Origin: Acetobacter farinalis
GTDB lineage: Bacteria; Pseudomonadota; Alphaproteobacteria; Acetobacterales; Acetobacteraceae
Assembly (NCBI RefSeq): GCF_011516935.1
Contig: NZ_WOTF01000012.1
Coordinates: 1 to 58,216 of the forward strand
Direction of reading: 5' to 3'
DNA length: 58,216 nt
Part shown: in pieces, positions 34,841-44,062 of the stretch
How positions within the stretch are numbered: position 1 is the stretch's first letter
Layout: every line of letters starts with the position of its first letter
Program-made: the position numbers and the translations under genes
The notes under the pieces: generated by a model
What the model was told of the DNA's origin: nothing
What the model saw: only the letters and a program-made list of their open reading frames with translations
Databases searched by the model: none

Positions 34841-35917
34841 GTGGATGTGGTGGATCTGCACGCCCTGCACAGGGTGCCGGTGGCCGAGGTCAGCTCTCCA
34901 GCGTATGAGCTGACCCCTCCGCGCGTGGTCAATCCGTCTGCTATTCCGCTCTCCATCATGCAGGCCATGCGGCATGGCTGGTTTGCCCGAACCCATGCCT
35001 CCCGGCCGGTCACGCTGACCAAAGTGTTTGATGTGTATGTCACCATGGAAGGGCTGGTGTTCACACAGGACAAAAAGCTGGTGAGGCAGAGCATTGCCCA
35101 GCATACGCCAGAGGAGTGCGCGCGGGGCCTTGCCGCGATCATGCAGACGGAACAGGCAGGGTCTGTTCAGGTTATTCGGCCTTCATCCCTGCTGCTGCGC
35201 AAGCGCGGAGAACATAATTACGGCCACTGGATGGTAGAACTTCTGCCAAAACTCTGGCTGGCGGAAGAGTATCTGCCGCTCTGCTCTCTTGTTGTGCCGC
35301 GTGTGTCCGGCAATTTTGCCCGCGTTCTGCGGGACAGTGTGGCCCTGAGCACATCCTTCCAGCCGCTGTTTTGTGAAATGGATGCGGCGGAGGTTCTGTT
35401 TTTCAAGGAACTGGTTCTGGTGGACGGGCTGACCGATCACGGCGTCTATATGTCTCCGCTGGTGTTTTCCCGCACGGAGGAGCTGCGGGCGCGCATACCC
35501 GGCACGCAGGTGCGGCGGCTGTATCTGACCCGCCGGGGCCGCTCCAGAACGGTGCGGAATGAGGACGCCCTGATGGCCTTCCTCCAGACACAGGGCTTCC
35601 TGTGCGTGGACCCCGCAGAACTGACATTTGCAGAGCAGGTCAAGCTTTTCAGAAATGCGGACTGTGTTGTCGGGGTCATGGGGGCAGCCATGACCAACAT
35701 CATGTTCTGTGGCAAGGGCACCAAAGTCATCACTCTGGCTCCTGCCAGTATGCCGGACACGTTTTTCCATTTTATCGCTGGCCTGCGCGGGCTGGCGTAT
35801 TACGAAATTCGTGGCCGGGTCCATGGTCCTGCGGAAGACTGGAACGCCCCGTTTGACATTGAAACGGACGATCTGGCCCGTGTTCTGGGCATTGCCCTGC
35901 CGCACGGCGCGGCCTGA
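34841..35917 (+). CDS. Glycosyltransferase family 61 protein
   Basis: 358 aa from GTG 34841 (GAGGGAAGGG upstream). The DUF563/GT61 core shows EHNYGHWMVELLPKLWLAEE, then RRLYLTRRGRSRTVRNEDALMAFLQTQGF and VVGVMGAAMTNIMFCGKGTKVI, the latter the family's GxxGA-type nucleotide-sugar loop. No membrane segment. Probably transfers a pentose or hexose onto a surface polysaccharide; the donor cannot be deduced. Confidence 0.85.
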   Translation: MDVVDLHALHRVPVAEVSSPAYELTPPRVVNPSAIPLSIMQAMRHGWFARTHASRPVTLTKVFDVYVTMEGLVFTQDKKLVRQSIAQHTPEECARGLAAIMQTEQAGSVQVIRPSSLLLRKRGEHNYGHWMVELLPKLWLAEEYLPLCSLVVPRVSGNFARVLRDSVALSTSFQPLFCEMDAAEVLFFKELVLVDGLTDHGVYMSPLVFSRTEELRARIPGTQVRRLYLTRRGRSRTVRNEDALMAFLQTQGFLCVDPAELTFAEQVKLFRNADCVVGVMGAAMTNIMFCGKGTKVITLAPASMPDTFFHFIAGLRGLAYYEIRGRVHGPAEDWNAPFDIETDDLARVLGIALPHGAA

Positions 35918-35964
35918 TGCCTGACCCTTCGAGCCCTGCACCCACCCCGTGTTTGCCTCCGGCC

Positions 35965-38184
35965 TTACCCGAACATCACGCTCCGGCGCGGAACGGCGGC
36001 GGAAACAGGGGCATCCGCACCGGGCATGTCCGGGCCAAGGTGCAGCGGGCCATGCCGATCGAAAAAACCCGGTGCTGATCGGATGATATAGGCCGCCTGT
36101 TCGAGGCAGGACACCGCGCGGTCCCGCGCCAGAGCGGTGGGGGCGCTGTCAGGAAGGGTGCTGATCCTGTAGGCCGCATGGCTCAGCCGGTCTGCCGTTT
36201 CCAGCGGGGCGCGATGCAGGAGGCGGAATGCTTCCAGAGCCTCCTGCAGAAGCGCATGCGCCTGTCTGTCACGCAGTGTGTGGCTGGCGTTCCAGCGCAG
36301 GCGCACAACCAGCCGCCCGAGCGAGAGAGCGGCAAAGGCGGCATCCGTATAGCCCTGCCGGTCCACGCTTTCTGTCAGGAAGGAAAAGCGCATCATCATG
36401 CGGGAGATTTTCTGAATCTGGAATCCTTCCCATGCCACCCACATGACCTCCCTTTTAGGGGATGCAAGAGCCAGACGCTGTACACTGCGCGTGAGAGAAG
36501 ACACGAGCCGTGCCGCATCCAGCCGGTGGTTCGCGGGCAGGATCACCCGAAAGACCAGAACCAGCAGTACGCAGGCCACCGCCATGGTCAGCCAGTTATT
36601 GGTCAAGGTCAGGTCATCATAGGTGATGGGGTTATTCACGGCCAGCATCATGGTGAAAAACACCGCGTAGCCAAACGCCCCAATGCTGTAGCGCGGGTGG
36701 AACTGGAGCCACACACCGGGCAGCAGGAACAGGCAGAGTGTCAGCCACAGCAGGGGGTAGCCATCAATCTGCGGTAGCCCCACCACGTGGCACAGCATGC
36801 TGGAGGGGATGGCCAGAGCGGTGCCAAAGGCCATCATGGGGCTGGTTTTGGCGGCCGAGGGCGTGGTGGAAAGCAGGCTGGAGGCCGATACCACAAACAG
36901 CATCAGCATCGGGCCGCTGCTCCAGTGCAGCACGTACCACATCATGCCTGCCAGCAGCGCGATAAACATGCCCCGTGCCCCGTTCCGCAGTGCCATGGGC
37001 CATTCCAGATAGGGGCGCAGCGGTATGAGCACGCGGGTCGGGCGCTGGATAGTCAGGTCATGCAGGGCCTGATCAAGCTGCACCAGCACATCCCGCGTAT
37101 TGTCCAGTGAGGCCAGAACCGAGGGGGAGGGAGACTGGTGTTCAAGCGCTTCCAGCTTGCGCAGAGTGTCGTGAATACAGGCTGAAACCGGTGCCGGGTT
37201 GTCCTGCCAGTCCGGCTTTTCCGTCAGGTCCAGAATGCGGGCCAGTGTTGTGGCCACTTCCCGGTGTACTGCGGAGGAGGCCCCGTTGGCCAGAGAGAGG
37301 TTCAGCCAGTAGGGGTGATACGTGACAATCAGCCCCGTCAGGCGGCTCAGGCCAATGCGCAGGCGCTTGACGCGGGCCTGCATGTCCCGGTCATCCGCGG
37401 CGGCATATTCAATGGCGGGGCCAAGTCCGGCCATGCGGGCCAGCAGGTGGCTGCGGCTGTCATACAGCGGCGGGGGCAGGGCGCGGAAGGAGGCTGTGCT
37501 TTCCAGCCGCTCCATCTGCTCTGCCGTGTGGTCCTGCGCATCAACCGGGGCGGTATGCTGGCTTTCCGCTGTGTAGAAAGAGAGCGCGTGGCGCACGGTC
37601 TCCCGAAAGACCTCCCCCAGCGCACCCAGCACCAGAGCCGGTTTGCGCGGAGATGTGAGCATGAACACGAAGGCGGTAGTCACAACCCCGGTGGTTACGG
37701 CGGAAAGCCGCCCCATGGCTGCCAGAAAAATATGCTCCGGGTTGGAAAAGGCCGGTGCGGCGACAATCACAATCGTATAGCCCACCAGCACGGCAGCATA
37801 GGCGCGGAACAGCCGCAGAAAGGTGGCCACCATGCAGGCCAGCCCCACAAAAGCGGAGAGTGCGGCAAAATACAGCACGGGAGACTGCATAAAGGCGGCC
37901 ATGACTCCCACGCTGATGCCCGCGCCGAGCAGCGTGCCAATCACACGCCAGACACTTTTGGAAACCATGGCTCCCACTGTGGGGTTTGCCACAATCAGCA
38001 CCGTGGTGGCCGCACTCATGGGAGATTGAAGCTGAAACATGAAGGCCAGAAAAAGAGCGATACCAATGCACAGGAAAACTCTGGCCGTATAGGCCGCGGT
38101 GCCCAGCATGGCGCGCCATTTTTCATCCTGCACAAAAATGGAGGGCAGCAGGCGGCCTATCTGATCTGAAAGGGTACGGAGCAT
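35965..38184 (-). CDS. FUSC-family inner-membrane transporter (aromatic acid exporter-like)
   Basis: 739 aa with two blocks of about five to six transmembrane helices (about 25-200 and 400-530), each followed by a cytoplasmic domain: the FUSC/YccS/AaeB layout. MSAATTVLIVANPTVGAMVSKSVWRVIGTLLGA is the typical first repeat and FVVSASSLLSTTPSAAKTSPMMAFG the second. Such proteins export aromatic carboxylic acids or other organic acids. The gene starts 21 nt after the marR stop, so it is the regulator's likely target. Confidence 0.88.
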   Translation of the reverse strand: MLRTLSDQIGRLLPSIFVQDEKWRAMLGTAAYTARVFLCIGIALFLAFMFQLQSPMSAATTVLIVANPTVGAMVSKSVWRVIGTLLGAGISVGVMAAFMQSPVLYFAALSAFVGLACMVATFLRLFRAYAAVLVGYTIVIVAAPAFSNPEHIFLAAMGRLSAVTTGVVTTAFVFMLTSPRKPALVLGALGEVFRETVRHALSFYTAESQHTAPVDAQDHTAEQMERLESTASFRALPPPLYDSRSHLLARMAGLGPAIEYAAADDRDMQARVKRLRIGLSRLTGLIVTYHPYWLNLSLANGASSAVHREVATTLARILDLTEKPDWQDNPAPVSACIHDTLRKLEALEHQSPSPSVLASLDNTRDVLVQLDQALHDLTIQRPTRVLIPLRPYLEWPMALRNGARGMFIALLAGMMWYVLHWSSGPMLMLFVVSASSLLSTTPSAAKTSPMMAFGTALAIPSSMLCHVVGLPQIDGYPLLWLTLCLFLLPGVWLQFHPRYSIGAFGYAVFFTMMLAVNNPITYDDLTLTNNWLTMAVACVLLVLVFRVILPANHRLDAARLVSSLTRSVQRLALASPKREVMWVAWEGFQIQKISRMMMRFSFLTESVDRQGYTDAAFAALSLGRLVVRLRWNASHTLRDRQAHALLQEALEAFRLLHRAPLETADRLSHAAYRISTLPDSAPTALARDRAVSCLEQAAYIIRSAPGFFDRHGPLHLGPDMPGADAPVSAAVPRRSVMFG

Positions 38185-38205
38185 GGTGCGGGCGGGTCCG
38201 GACTG

Positions 38206-38676
38206 TCAGGCGGGAAGGGTGTGTGCAACGGCCAGAAGAGCATCCATCCGGGTGAGGAGCGCCCGTGCGTCCTGCGTGCTCATGCCGGTTTTCATATGCT
38301 GTTCCACCTCGCCCGCAACAGAGTGAAACAGGGCGCAGGCCTCGCGGCCCGCCGGGGTCAGGCTCAGGCATTTGGCGCGGCGGTCCTGCGGGTCTGGAAC
38401 GCGGGCAAGCAGCCCTTCCTTTTCCAGCAGGTCCAGCACGCGCACCAGCGCGGAGCAGTCTGTGTCCATCATGAGGGCCAGATCCCGCTGCGTGGTGCCT
38501 TCGGGCATCATCATCAGATACGCCAGAGGGCGCATGAGGGCCACCGTCATGCCGTGCGGGCGCAGGGCGCGTTCAAGCCGCGTGCGCCAGACAGCCGCCA
38601 GCCGCATGACACGAAACGTGAGCGCCATGGAACTGAAGGCGGAGTCATCCAGAGCGGGCAGGCCGGGGTGTGTCAC
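38206..38676 (-). CDS. MarR-family transcriptional regulator
   Basis: 156 aa from GTG 38676, chosen because AGGGAG sits 6 nt upstream; the alternative ATG at 38715 has no ribosome site. Winged-helix core: ALMRPLAYLMMMPEGTTQRDLALMMDTDCSALVRVLDLLEKEGLLARVPDPQDRRAKCLSLTPAG is classical MarR, including the DxR-R wing. It is the first gene of a marR-FUSC operon, with an inverted-repeat operator in its own leader, so autoregulation is expected, relieved by an acidic or phenolic ligand. Confidence 0.88.
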   Translation of the reverse strand: MTHPGLPALDDSAFSSMALTFRVMRLAAVWRTRLERALRPHGMTVALMRPLAYLMMMPEGTTQRDLALMMDTDCSALVRVLDLLEKEGLLARVPDPQDRRAKCLSLTPAGREACALFHSVAGEVEQHMKTGMSTQDARALLTRMDALLAVAHTLPA

Positions 38677-39019
38677 CGGAAACTCCCTTTTTGTTAGGGT
38701 GGGAATATTTGACATGAAAAATATATTGATAGCAATATAACAGACGCATCCATGCGGTCAATATGGCGCTTTTTCGGGATGTTCGGAAAAAATACACATC
38801 ATCTGGCTTAAAAATACACCCAAAAAAAGAGACCGGAGACAGGCCAGCGTTCAACACATCTCTGTGTTGTGGGGAATGTCGCGCAGTGTTCAATTTGATG
38901 CTGGAAGCGGCCTTGTTATATCATTATAGGCATAGGCCTTGATGAGATAATGAGGGGAACCACGGCTGTTCTGCCCGGTGGTTCGTCCGGCGTGTACGCC
39001 GCGCGAGAAAGGACTGACC
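38677..39019. promoter_or_regulatory. Divergent regulatory region marR / dehydrogenase operon
   Basis: 343 nt without a gene. Besides the MarR box it has an inverted repeat CAACAC/GTGTTG (about 38850-38868) and an AT-rich stretch near 38925-38945 (TTGTTATATCATTATAGG), a plausible -10 area for the dehydrogenase operon. Confidence 0.45.
38722..38739. promoter_or_regulatory. Putative MarR operator
   Basis: Perfect 7-bp inverted repeat TATATTG-ATAG-CAATATA, 46 nt upstream of the marR GTG start and in an AT-rich patch. Size and symmetry fit MarR boxes. It lies between marR and the divergent dehydrogenase operon. Confidence 0.65.
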
Positions 39020-39688
39020 ATGAAGAAAGAGTGGCCCAAGGAAAACCCCTGCGTGCCGGCCAATTTGCATACTGTCTCGCCCAATGCCATGCGGTTGGCC
39101 CGCCTCCTGCGGATGTCCCGGCGCGATATGCTGCTGACAGGCATGGGCGCTGCCGTAACCGGTGCCGCCGCCAGCCTCTCTGGTGCGACTGCGGCGGAAA
39201 CACACGCCACGTCTGCGCCAGATGCGGGTTCCATCCTCCACTCCGGGCCGGAAGCGGCGCAGTTCATGGCCGTGTCCCGCAAGCTGACGGACCGCCCCGC
39301 GCTGGACCTGCGGATCGGGAATGCCCTTCATGCCGGACTGGTGCAGGGCAACCCTGCACGCCAAGGGCAGATCAGCACGCTGCATGGCCTGATGGAAAAA
39401 GGGCAGTTCGCCAGTGCCGCAGAGTTTGCCGCCGCAGCGGAAAAGGCTGATCCGGCCCTGAAGGATGTGATTCATGACATCCTGACCGGCTGGTATCGTG
39501 GTGTGGCGGATGGCAAGGTGGTGGTGTACCGCTCCGCCCTGATGTTCGACATCACGAAGGATGCCGTCTACCCGAAAACCTATGCGGAAGGCGGCCCGTT
39601 TTACTGGACCAGCCAGCCACCCGAGGTGGCGCGCCCTACAGGGCACCCAGCTCTTTCACCCTCGAAATTCGTCGTAGAACCGACCTGA
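39020..39688 (+). CDS. Sugar/polyol dehydrogenase small subunit (Tat-exported)
   Basis: 222 aa from ATG 39020 (GAAAGGA upstream). A long N-terminus precedes the Tat motif SRRDMLLTG (Arg34-Arg35) and a hydrophobic h-region; cleavage is likely after ATA-A near 59. The mature domain belongs to the sorbitol/gluconate/fructose dehydrogenase small-subunit family (FdhS/SldS/GndS): DVIHDILTGWYRG and YRSALMFDITKDAVYPKTYAEGGPFYWTSQPPEV. The small subunit carries the Tat signal that exports the FAD-loaded large subunit, which lacks one. First gene of a three-gene operon. Confidence 0.88.
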   Translation: MKKEWPKENPCVPANLHTVSPNAMRLARLLRMSRRDMLLTGMGAAVTGAAASLSGATAAETHATSAPDAGSILHSGPEAAQFMAVSRKLTDRPALDLRIGNALHAGLVQGNPARQGQISTLHGLMEKGQFASAAEFAAAAEKADPALKDVIHDILTGWYRGVADGKVVVYRSALMFDITKDAVYPKTYAEGGPFYWTSQPPEVARPTGHPALSPSKFVVEPT

Positions 39689-39707
39689 GAGCGGGAATAT
39701 CAGCCGT

Positions 39708-41345
39708 ATGTCTTCCGAACAGACCCTTTCCGCAGATGTTGTCATTGTCGGGTCCGGCGTTGCCGGGGCCTCCATTGCCAATGAACTCGCGCGTGCCGGT
39801 ATTTCCGTTATTGTGCTGGAAGCTGGCCCGCGTGTGGACCGGCAGCATTTTGTGGAAAATTTCCGCACTCTGGAAAACAAGCCCTCCTATCAGGGGCCGT
39901 TTCCTTCCGTGCCATGGGCCGTGCATCCGCCCAACCAGATGACCCCCAATGCCTATCTGCACACCACCGGGCCGGATGCGGAAGCATATCAGCAGGTGTA
40001 TCTGCGCATGATGGGGGGCACCACATGGCACTGGGCCGGCTGTGCATGGCGGTATCTGCCTTCTGATTTCGAGCTGAAAACCCGCTACGGGCAGGGGCGG
40101 GACTGGGCTTTGAAATATGATGATCTGGAGCCGTTCTATTATCAGGCGGAAGTCATGATGGGTGTCTGCGGCCCGGACCCTGCGAAGGAAGATCTGGGCT
40201 CTCCGCGCAAGCAGCCTTACCCGATGGAGGCGCTGCCCATTTCCTATGCGGCGCAGCAGTTCCGTAAACTGATTGATGAAAAAACACCCTGGCGCGTGGT
40301 GCATGAACCACAGGCGCGCAACACCCGCCCGTATGATGCCCGCCCGACGTGTGAGGGCCATAATAACTGCATGCCCATCTGCCCCATCGGGGCAATGTAT
40401 AACGGCAGTTATTCCGTATACCATGCCGAGGCCGCCGGGGCGAAGTTCATCCCGAACGCCGTGGTGTATAAAATCGAGCGGGACAGCGCGAACAAGCGCG
40501 TGACCGGCGTGCAGTATTATGACCCGGATAAACAGTCCCACCGTGTAACCGGCAAATATTTCGTGATTGCCGCGCACTGTATCGAAACGGCAAAACTGCT
40601 TCTGGTTTCAGCGGATGAGCAGAGCCCGGAGGGTGTGGCCAACAGTTCCGGTCATGTAGGTCGGAACATGATGGACCACACCGGCGTGCAGGTGACGTTT
40701 ATCAGCGGCGATAAAGCCCTGTGGCCGGGCCGTGGCCCCCTGCTGACCAACGTGATTGACAGTTTCCGTGATGGAGACTGGCGGAATGAGCGTGGCGCGT
40801 ATCTGGTCCATATGGTGGATGACAATCAGGTGGATCTTGCCACCCAGCTTGCCATTTCCAAAGGATATGTCGGGCGGGAACTGGAAGAGCAGATCCGCTA
40901 TCTGGCCTCTCACACCGTGCGGCTGTTCAGCCATAACGAAGCCCTGCCGGACCCCGAAAACCGGCTGACCCTGAGCAAGACCCAAAAGGACGTTCTCGGT
41001 ATTCCGCATCCGGAGGTGTATTACAAACTGCCTGAATACACCGTGAAGAGCTGTGACCATACCCGCTCCGTGTTCAGGGAGCTGATCGGCCTGATGCACG
41101 GCACGGATGAGCAGTGGACACCCGGCTACTTCCCGCAGGACCATCCCTCCGGCAGCACCATCATGGGGACGGACCCGAAAACATCCGTTGTGGACGGCCA
41201 TTGCCGGACGCACGATCACGAAAATCTCTTTATTGCCAGTTCCTCAGTTTTCTCAACCGTGGGCACGGGCAACATCACCCTGACGGTCGCAGCACTGGCG
41301 CTGCGTGTTGCTGACACGTTGAAAAAAGAACTGCTCCATGCCTGA
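39708..41345 (+). CDS. GMC-family FAD sugar/polyol dehydrogenase large subunit
   Basis: 545 aa, catalytic subunit. N-terminal FAD-binding Rossmann motif VVIVGSGVAGASIANELARAG (about 11-31). GGTTWHWAGCAWRYLP follows, then a CX5CX3C cluster at Cys215, Cys221 and Cys225, which in related enzymes ligates an extra [3Fe-4S] centre. C-terminal GMC_oxred_C has the catalytic His/Asn region (HCRTHDHENLFIASSSVF, GNITLTVAALALR). Length (545) matches sorbitol- and fructose-dehydrogenase large subunits better than gluconate 2-dehydrogenase (about 590). Substrate remains open; D-sorbitol is a reasonable first guess. Confidence 0.92.
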   Translation: MSSEQTLSADVVIVGSGVAGASIANELARAGISVIVLEAGPRVDRQHFVENFRTLENKPSYQGPFPSVPWAVHPPNQMTPNAYLHTTGPDAEAYQQVYLRMMGGTTWHWAGCAWRYLPSDFELKTRYGQGRDWALKYDDLEPFYYQAEVMMGVCGPDPAKEDLGSPRKQPYPMEALPISYAAQQFRKLIDEKTPWRVVHEPQARNTRPYDARPTCEGHNNCMPICPIGAMYNGSYSVYHAEAAGAKFIPNAVVYKIERDSANKRVTGVQYYDPDKQSHRVTGKYFVIAAHCIETAKLLLVSADEQSPEGVANSSGHVGRNMMDHTGVQVTFISGDKALWPGRGPLLTNVIDSFRDGDWRNERGAYLVHMVDDNQVDLATQLAISKGYVGRELEEQIRYLASHTVRLFSHNEALPDPENRLTLSKTQKDVLGIPHPEVYYKLPEYTVKSCDHTRSVFRELIGLMHGTDEQWTPGYFPQDHPSGSTIMGTDPKTSVVDGHCRTHDHENLFIASSSVFSTVGTGNITLTVAALALRVADTLKKELLHA

Positions 41346-42690
41346 TTTCAAAAATATCCTGTGGTCTGCCCTTATTGCCGGAACAGCCCTTGGCAGTCTG
41401 GCTCTTGCTCCGGCGGCACTGGCGCAGTCTTCCGCTCCGGTGCAGCCTGCACCCTCAACCCGGCCTGAAGGGGTAGAGGCCGAACTGGCGCGTGGCGCAT
41501 ACCTCGCCACCGCGGCGGACTGTGTGGCCTGCCACACCATGCCGGGCGGGAAACCCTTTGCCGGGGGGCTGAAAATTGCCACCCCGATGGGCAATGTGGT
41601 GTCCACCAACATCACACCGGACCCGGTCCACGGTATTGGCTCCTATACGGAAGCCGAGTTTGAAAATGCCGTTCGCCACGGCGTTCGGAAGGACGGGGCC
41701 CATCTTTATCCGGTTATGCCGTATGTCTCTTATGCGGGCATGACGGATCAGGATGTCAAAGCCCTGTACGAATGGTTCATGCATTCCGTGAAACCTGTGC
41801 CGCAGGATACGGAAAAGACCAGACTGGCTTTCCCCGCCAGTATGCGCTCCGCCATGGTGGCGTGGAACTTTATGGCGCGTAAGGAACAACCGGAAACGGG
41901 TGATTCCAGCACGTATGACACTGTGCGGCGCGGGCAGTATCTGGCCAATGCGCTAGGGCACTGCGGCACCTGCCACACACCGCGTAATGCCCTGATGAGT
42001 GAAAAGCATGACCAATATCTGGCCGGTGCGTCACTTGGCTCATGGTATGCGCCCAACATCACGTCCAGCAAAACCGGCGGGATTGGGAACTGGAGCGGGG
42101 ATGATCTGGTAACCTATCTCCGCACCGGGCGCATCAAGAGCCGGGCACAGGCAGCGGGGCCAATGGCCGAGGTGGTGGAGCACAGCACCAGCCACCTGAC
42201 GGACGCGGACCTGCATGCGCTGGCGACCTTCATCAAACAGGTGGCTCCCATTGAGGATAAGCTGGATCATACCCCGCGTGATGCCGTCGGCAAGGCGGCG
42301 GACGTGCCGGATATCCGTACCAGAGGCCCGCAGCGGATTGATGATCTGACGGAAATGGATGGCCCGCGCCTTTATGATGCCAATTGCGCGGCCTGCCACG
42401 GGCAGGATGGTGCAGGCGTGCAGGACCATTATGTGCCTTCTCTGTTTGCCAATTCCACAGTCGGGGCGGGGCGTCCGGATAATCTGGTCATGACCATCCT
42501 GAAGGGCGTGGACCGCACTGCAAGTGGGGCACATGCCTTCATGCCGGGGTTTGATGGTCAGTCGGACGTGCAGCGGCTGAGTGATACGGAAATTGCCCGT
42601 CTGGTGAATTATGTGACTGCGACCTTCGGCACGGGGGACCATCATGTCACGCCGGAACAGGTGAACACCCTGCGTAAAGCTGCACACTAA
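41338..42690 (+). CDS. Triheme cytochrome c subunit of the dehydrogenase
   Basis: 450 aa. Signal peptide (about 1-30, ending ALAQS). Three CxxCH heme sites: CVACH 62-66, CGTCH 209-213 and CAACH 350-354. Distal Met ligands are likely in the spacer regions. It accepts electrons from the flavoprotein and passes them to membrane ubiquinone. The start overlaps the large-subunit gene by 8 nt, ensuring coupled synthesis. Layout is the FdhC/SldC/GndC family. Confidence 0.92.
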   Translation: MPDFKNILWSALIAGTALGSLALAPAALAQSSAPVQPAPSTRPEGVEAELARGAYLATAADCVACHTMPGGKPFAGGLKIATPMGNVVSTNITPDPVHGIGSYTEAEFENAVRHGVRKDGAHLYPVMPYVSYAGMTDQDVKALYEWFMHSVKPVPQDTEKTRLAFPASMRSAMVAWNFMARKEQPETGDSSTYDTVRRGQYLANALGHCGTCHTPRNALMSEKHDQYLAGASLGSWYAPNITSSKTGGIGNWSGDDLVTYLRTGRIKSRAQAAGPMAEVVEHSTSHLTDADLHALATFIKQVAPIEDKLDHTPRDAVGKAADVPDIRTRGPQRIDDLTEMDGPRLYDANCAACHGQDGAGVQDHYVPSLFANSTVGAGRPDNLVMTILKGVDRTASGAHAFMPGFDGQSDVQRLSDTEIARLVNYVTATFGTGDHHVTPEQVNTLRKAAH

Positions 42691-42990
42691 AGCGCCTGCT
42701 GGAAAAGCCGGACTATCGGGCACGGGTAAACCGGACAGCTGAACCCGGCAGAGGCATGCCGGGTGTGGGTAAATCCGGCACAGGCAAGAACGGGCATGGG
42801 GGAAACGGGCAGACGCAAGGCCCGTTTTCCCCGGGGTGCGCCGGGAGAGGCCGGGACGCCTGAAGGCCCCGCGCGCACCAGTATCCCTGCGGATACGAAA
42901 AGGGGAGGTGCGGAGCGGAACTGGGCTGTGCAGAAAGCACGTCCCTTACGGCTTGAAAAATACCCTGATTATGCGATGCTTGCTCCCATG
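42691..42990. other. Gene-free region with hairpins and short repeats
   Basis: 300 nt between the dehydrogenase operon and the cobalamin riboswitch. CCGGC-GCCGG (about 42748-42769) and a longer GGGGAAACGGGC / GCCCGTTTTCCCC hairpin (about 42797-42832, one bulge) are terminator-like. Near-repeats of GGGTAAA-CCGG occur at about 42724-42740 and 42772-42785. The part 42900-42990 should hold the promoter of the cobalamin operon. Confidence 0.5.
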
Positions 42991-43225
42991 ATGGTGTCCC
43001 GCAAGGGATGAAAAGGGAAGAACGGTGCGCAGCTTCGGCTGCAAGGCCGTCGCTGCCCCCGCAACTGTGAGTATCTGAATGCTCTGCCACATGCCTGCCC
43101 GGGTTCTCCGGGGTACAGGCACCGCCACCGGTCTCGGAGAGCGAGCCGGGAAGGCAGGCAGGGTCGCAGACCGCAAGGTGTGATCCACCTTTGCATCCTG
43201 CACGGTGCAAGCCAGGAGACCTGCC
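42991..43225 (+). ncRNA. Cobalamin riboswitch
   Basis: The AdoCbl aptamer is recognisable by its conserved blocks: GGTGTCCC-GCAAGGGA at the 5' end, GAAGAACGGTG, GCTGCCCCCGCAACTGTGA (about 43051-43069), GAGCCGGGAAGGC (about 43143-43155) and the B12 box AGCCAGGAGACCTGCC (43210-43225). It lies 173 nt upstream of the DUF1636-cobW-cobN operon start. Binding of adenosylcobalamin should reduce expression of the whole cob operon. The expression platform, translational or terminating, is not obvious. Confidence 0.95.
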
Positions 43226-43398
43226 ATCAGCCGCACGCCCGTTCGGGCCTGCCGGTGTTTTGAGGTGTCGTGTCCGGCGGGGTGCCCGGAAGGCGAGGGC
43301 GCGCCGGGCTGTGCGCCTCTTCCGCATGTGCGGGAGCACTGTTTTAGCACCCTGTCTCAGCGCTGCCCGCAAGGGCTGGCGCCTGATCGGGAATTTTC

Positions 43399-44055
43399 AT
43401 GCCTGCCTCTTCAGCCTGTTCAGTTTCTCCTTCTTATCCTCCCCCTGCTCCGGCGGAAGGTCCGGTGCTGCATGTGTGCATCACCTGCCGCCGTGGTGGC
43501 CCGGATATGGAAACCCCGCCTGGCGCACAGCTTCTGGAGCGCCTGACCGCTCTTCTCGATGCAGAGACCCAGCCGGGCTCCGCGCTCCAGCCTGCGTTCC
43601 ACACCGCCTCGCACACTGTGCCCCGGCATGCGTCCTCCGCCTCTGAGCAGCCTCCAGTGCTCTCTGCCGTGCCGTCCAGTCCGGCTGTGGCTCAGGGGCT
43701 GGTTCCCCTTACGCTGCATCCTGTCTCCTGTCTGGCGGCGTGTGATCGGGGGTGCACGGCGGCCATCGCCATGCCGGGGCGCTGGACATGGCTTCTGGGC
43801 CACCTCGGCCCGGAAAAAGCGGAAGATCTGTTGGCCTATGCCCGACTTTATGCAGCGTCTCCTCGCGGCACGGTCATGCCCTCCCGCCGCCCGGCCTCCC
43901 TTGCGGATATGGTGCTGGGCCGCCTGCCTGCCGCTCTTTACCCTGCTGCCGAGCCCCCTGCTGCTGCGCTGCCTGCCGCCGTTCCCGTCGCGGCTGTTGC
44001 CCCGGTTGCCCTTGCCTCTGTTGCTCCGGCCTCGGCCGCCCTTGTTCAGGAATAA
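43399..44055 (+). CDS. DUF1636 metal-binding protein
   Basis: 218 aa from ATG 43399 (GGGA upstream). VLHVCITCRRGG, VSCLAACDRGCTAAIAMPGRWTWLLGHLGPEKAEDLLAYARLYAAS are DUF1636 hallmarks: four to five Cys suggest a 2Fe-2S or metal site. A long Ala/Pro/Val low-complexity tail (about 175-215) follows. DUF1636 genes recur beside cobW/cobN and under cobalamin control, suggesting a role in cobalt delivery or sensing. It is the first gene behind the riboswitch. Confidence 0.85.
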   Translation: MPASSACSVSPSYPPPAPAEGPVLHVCITCRRGGPDMETPPGAQLLERLTALLDAETQPGSALQPAFHTASHTVPRHASSASEQPPVLSAVPSSPAVAQGLVPLTLHPVSCLAACDRGCTAAIAMPGRWTWLLGHLGPEKAEDLLAYARLYAASPRGTVMPSRRPASLADMVLGRLPAALYPAAEPPAAALPAAVPVAAVAPVALASVAPASAALVQE

Positions 44056-44062
44056 GACTGCC

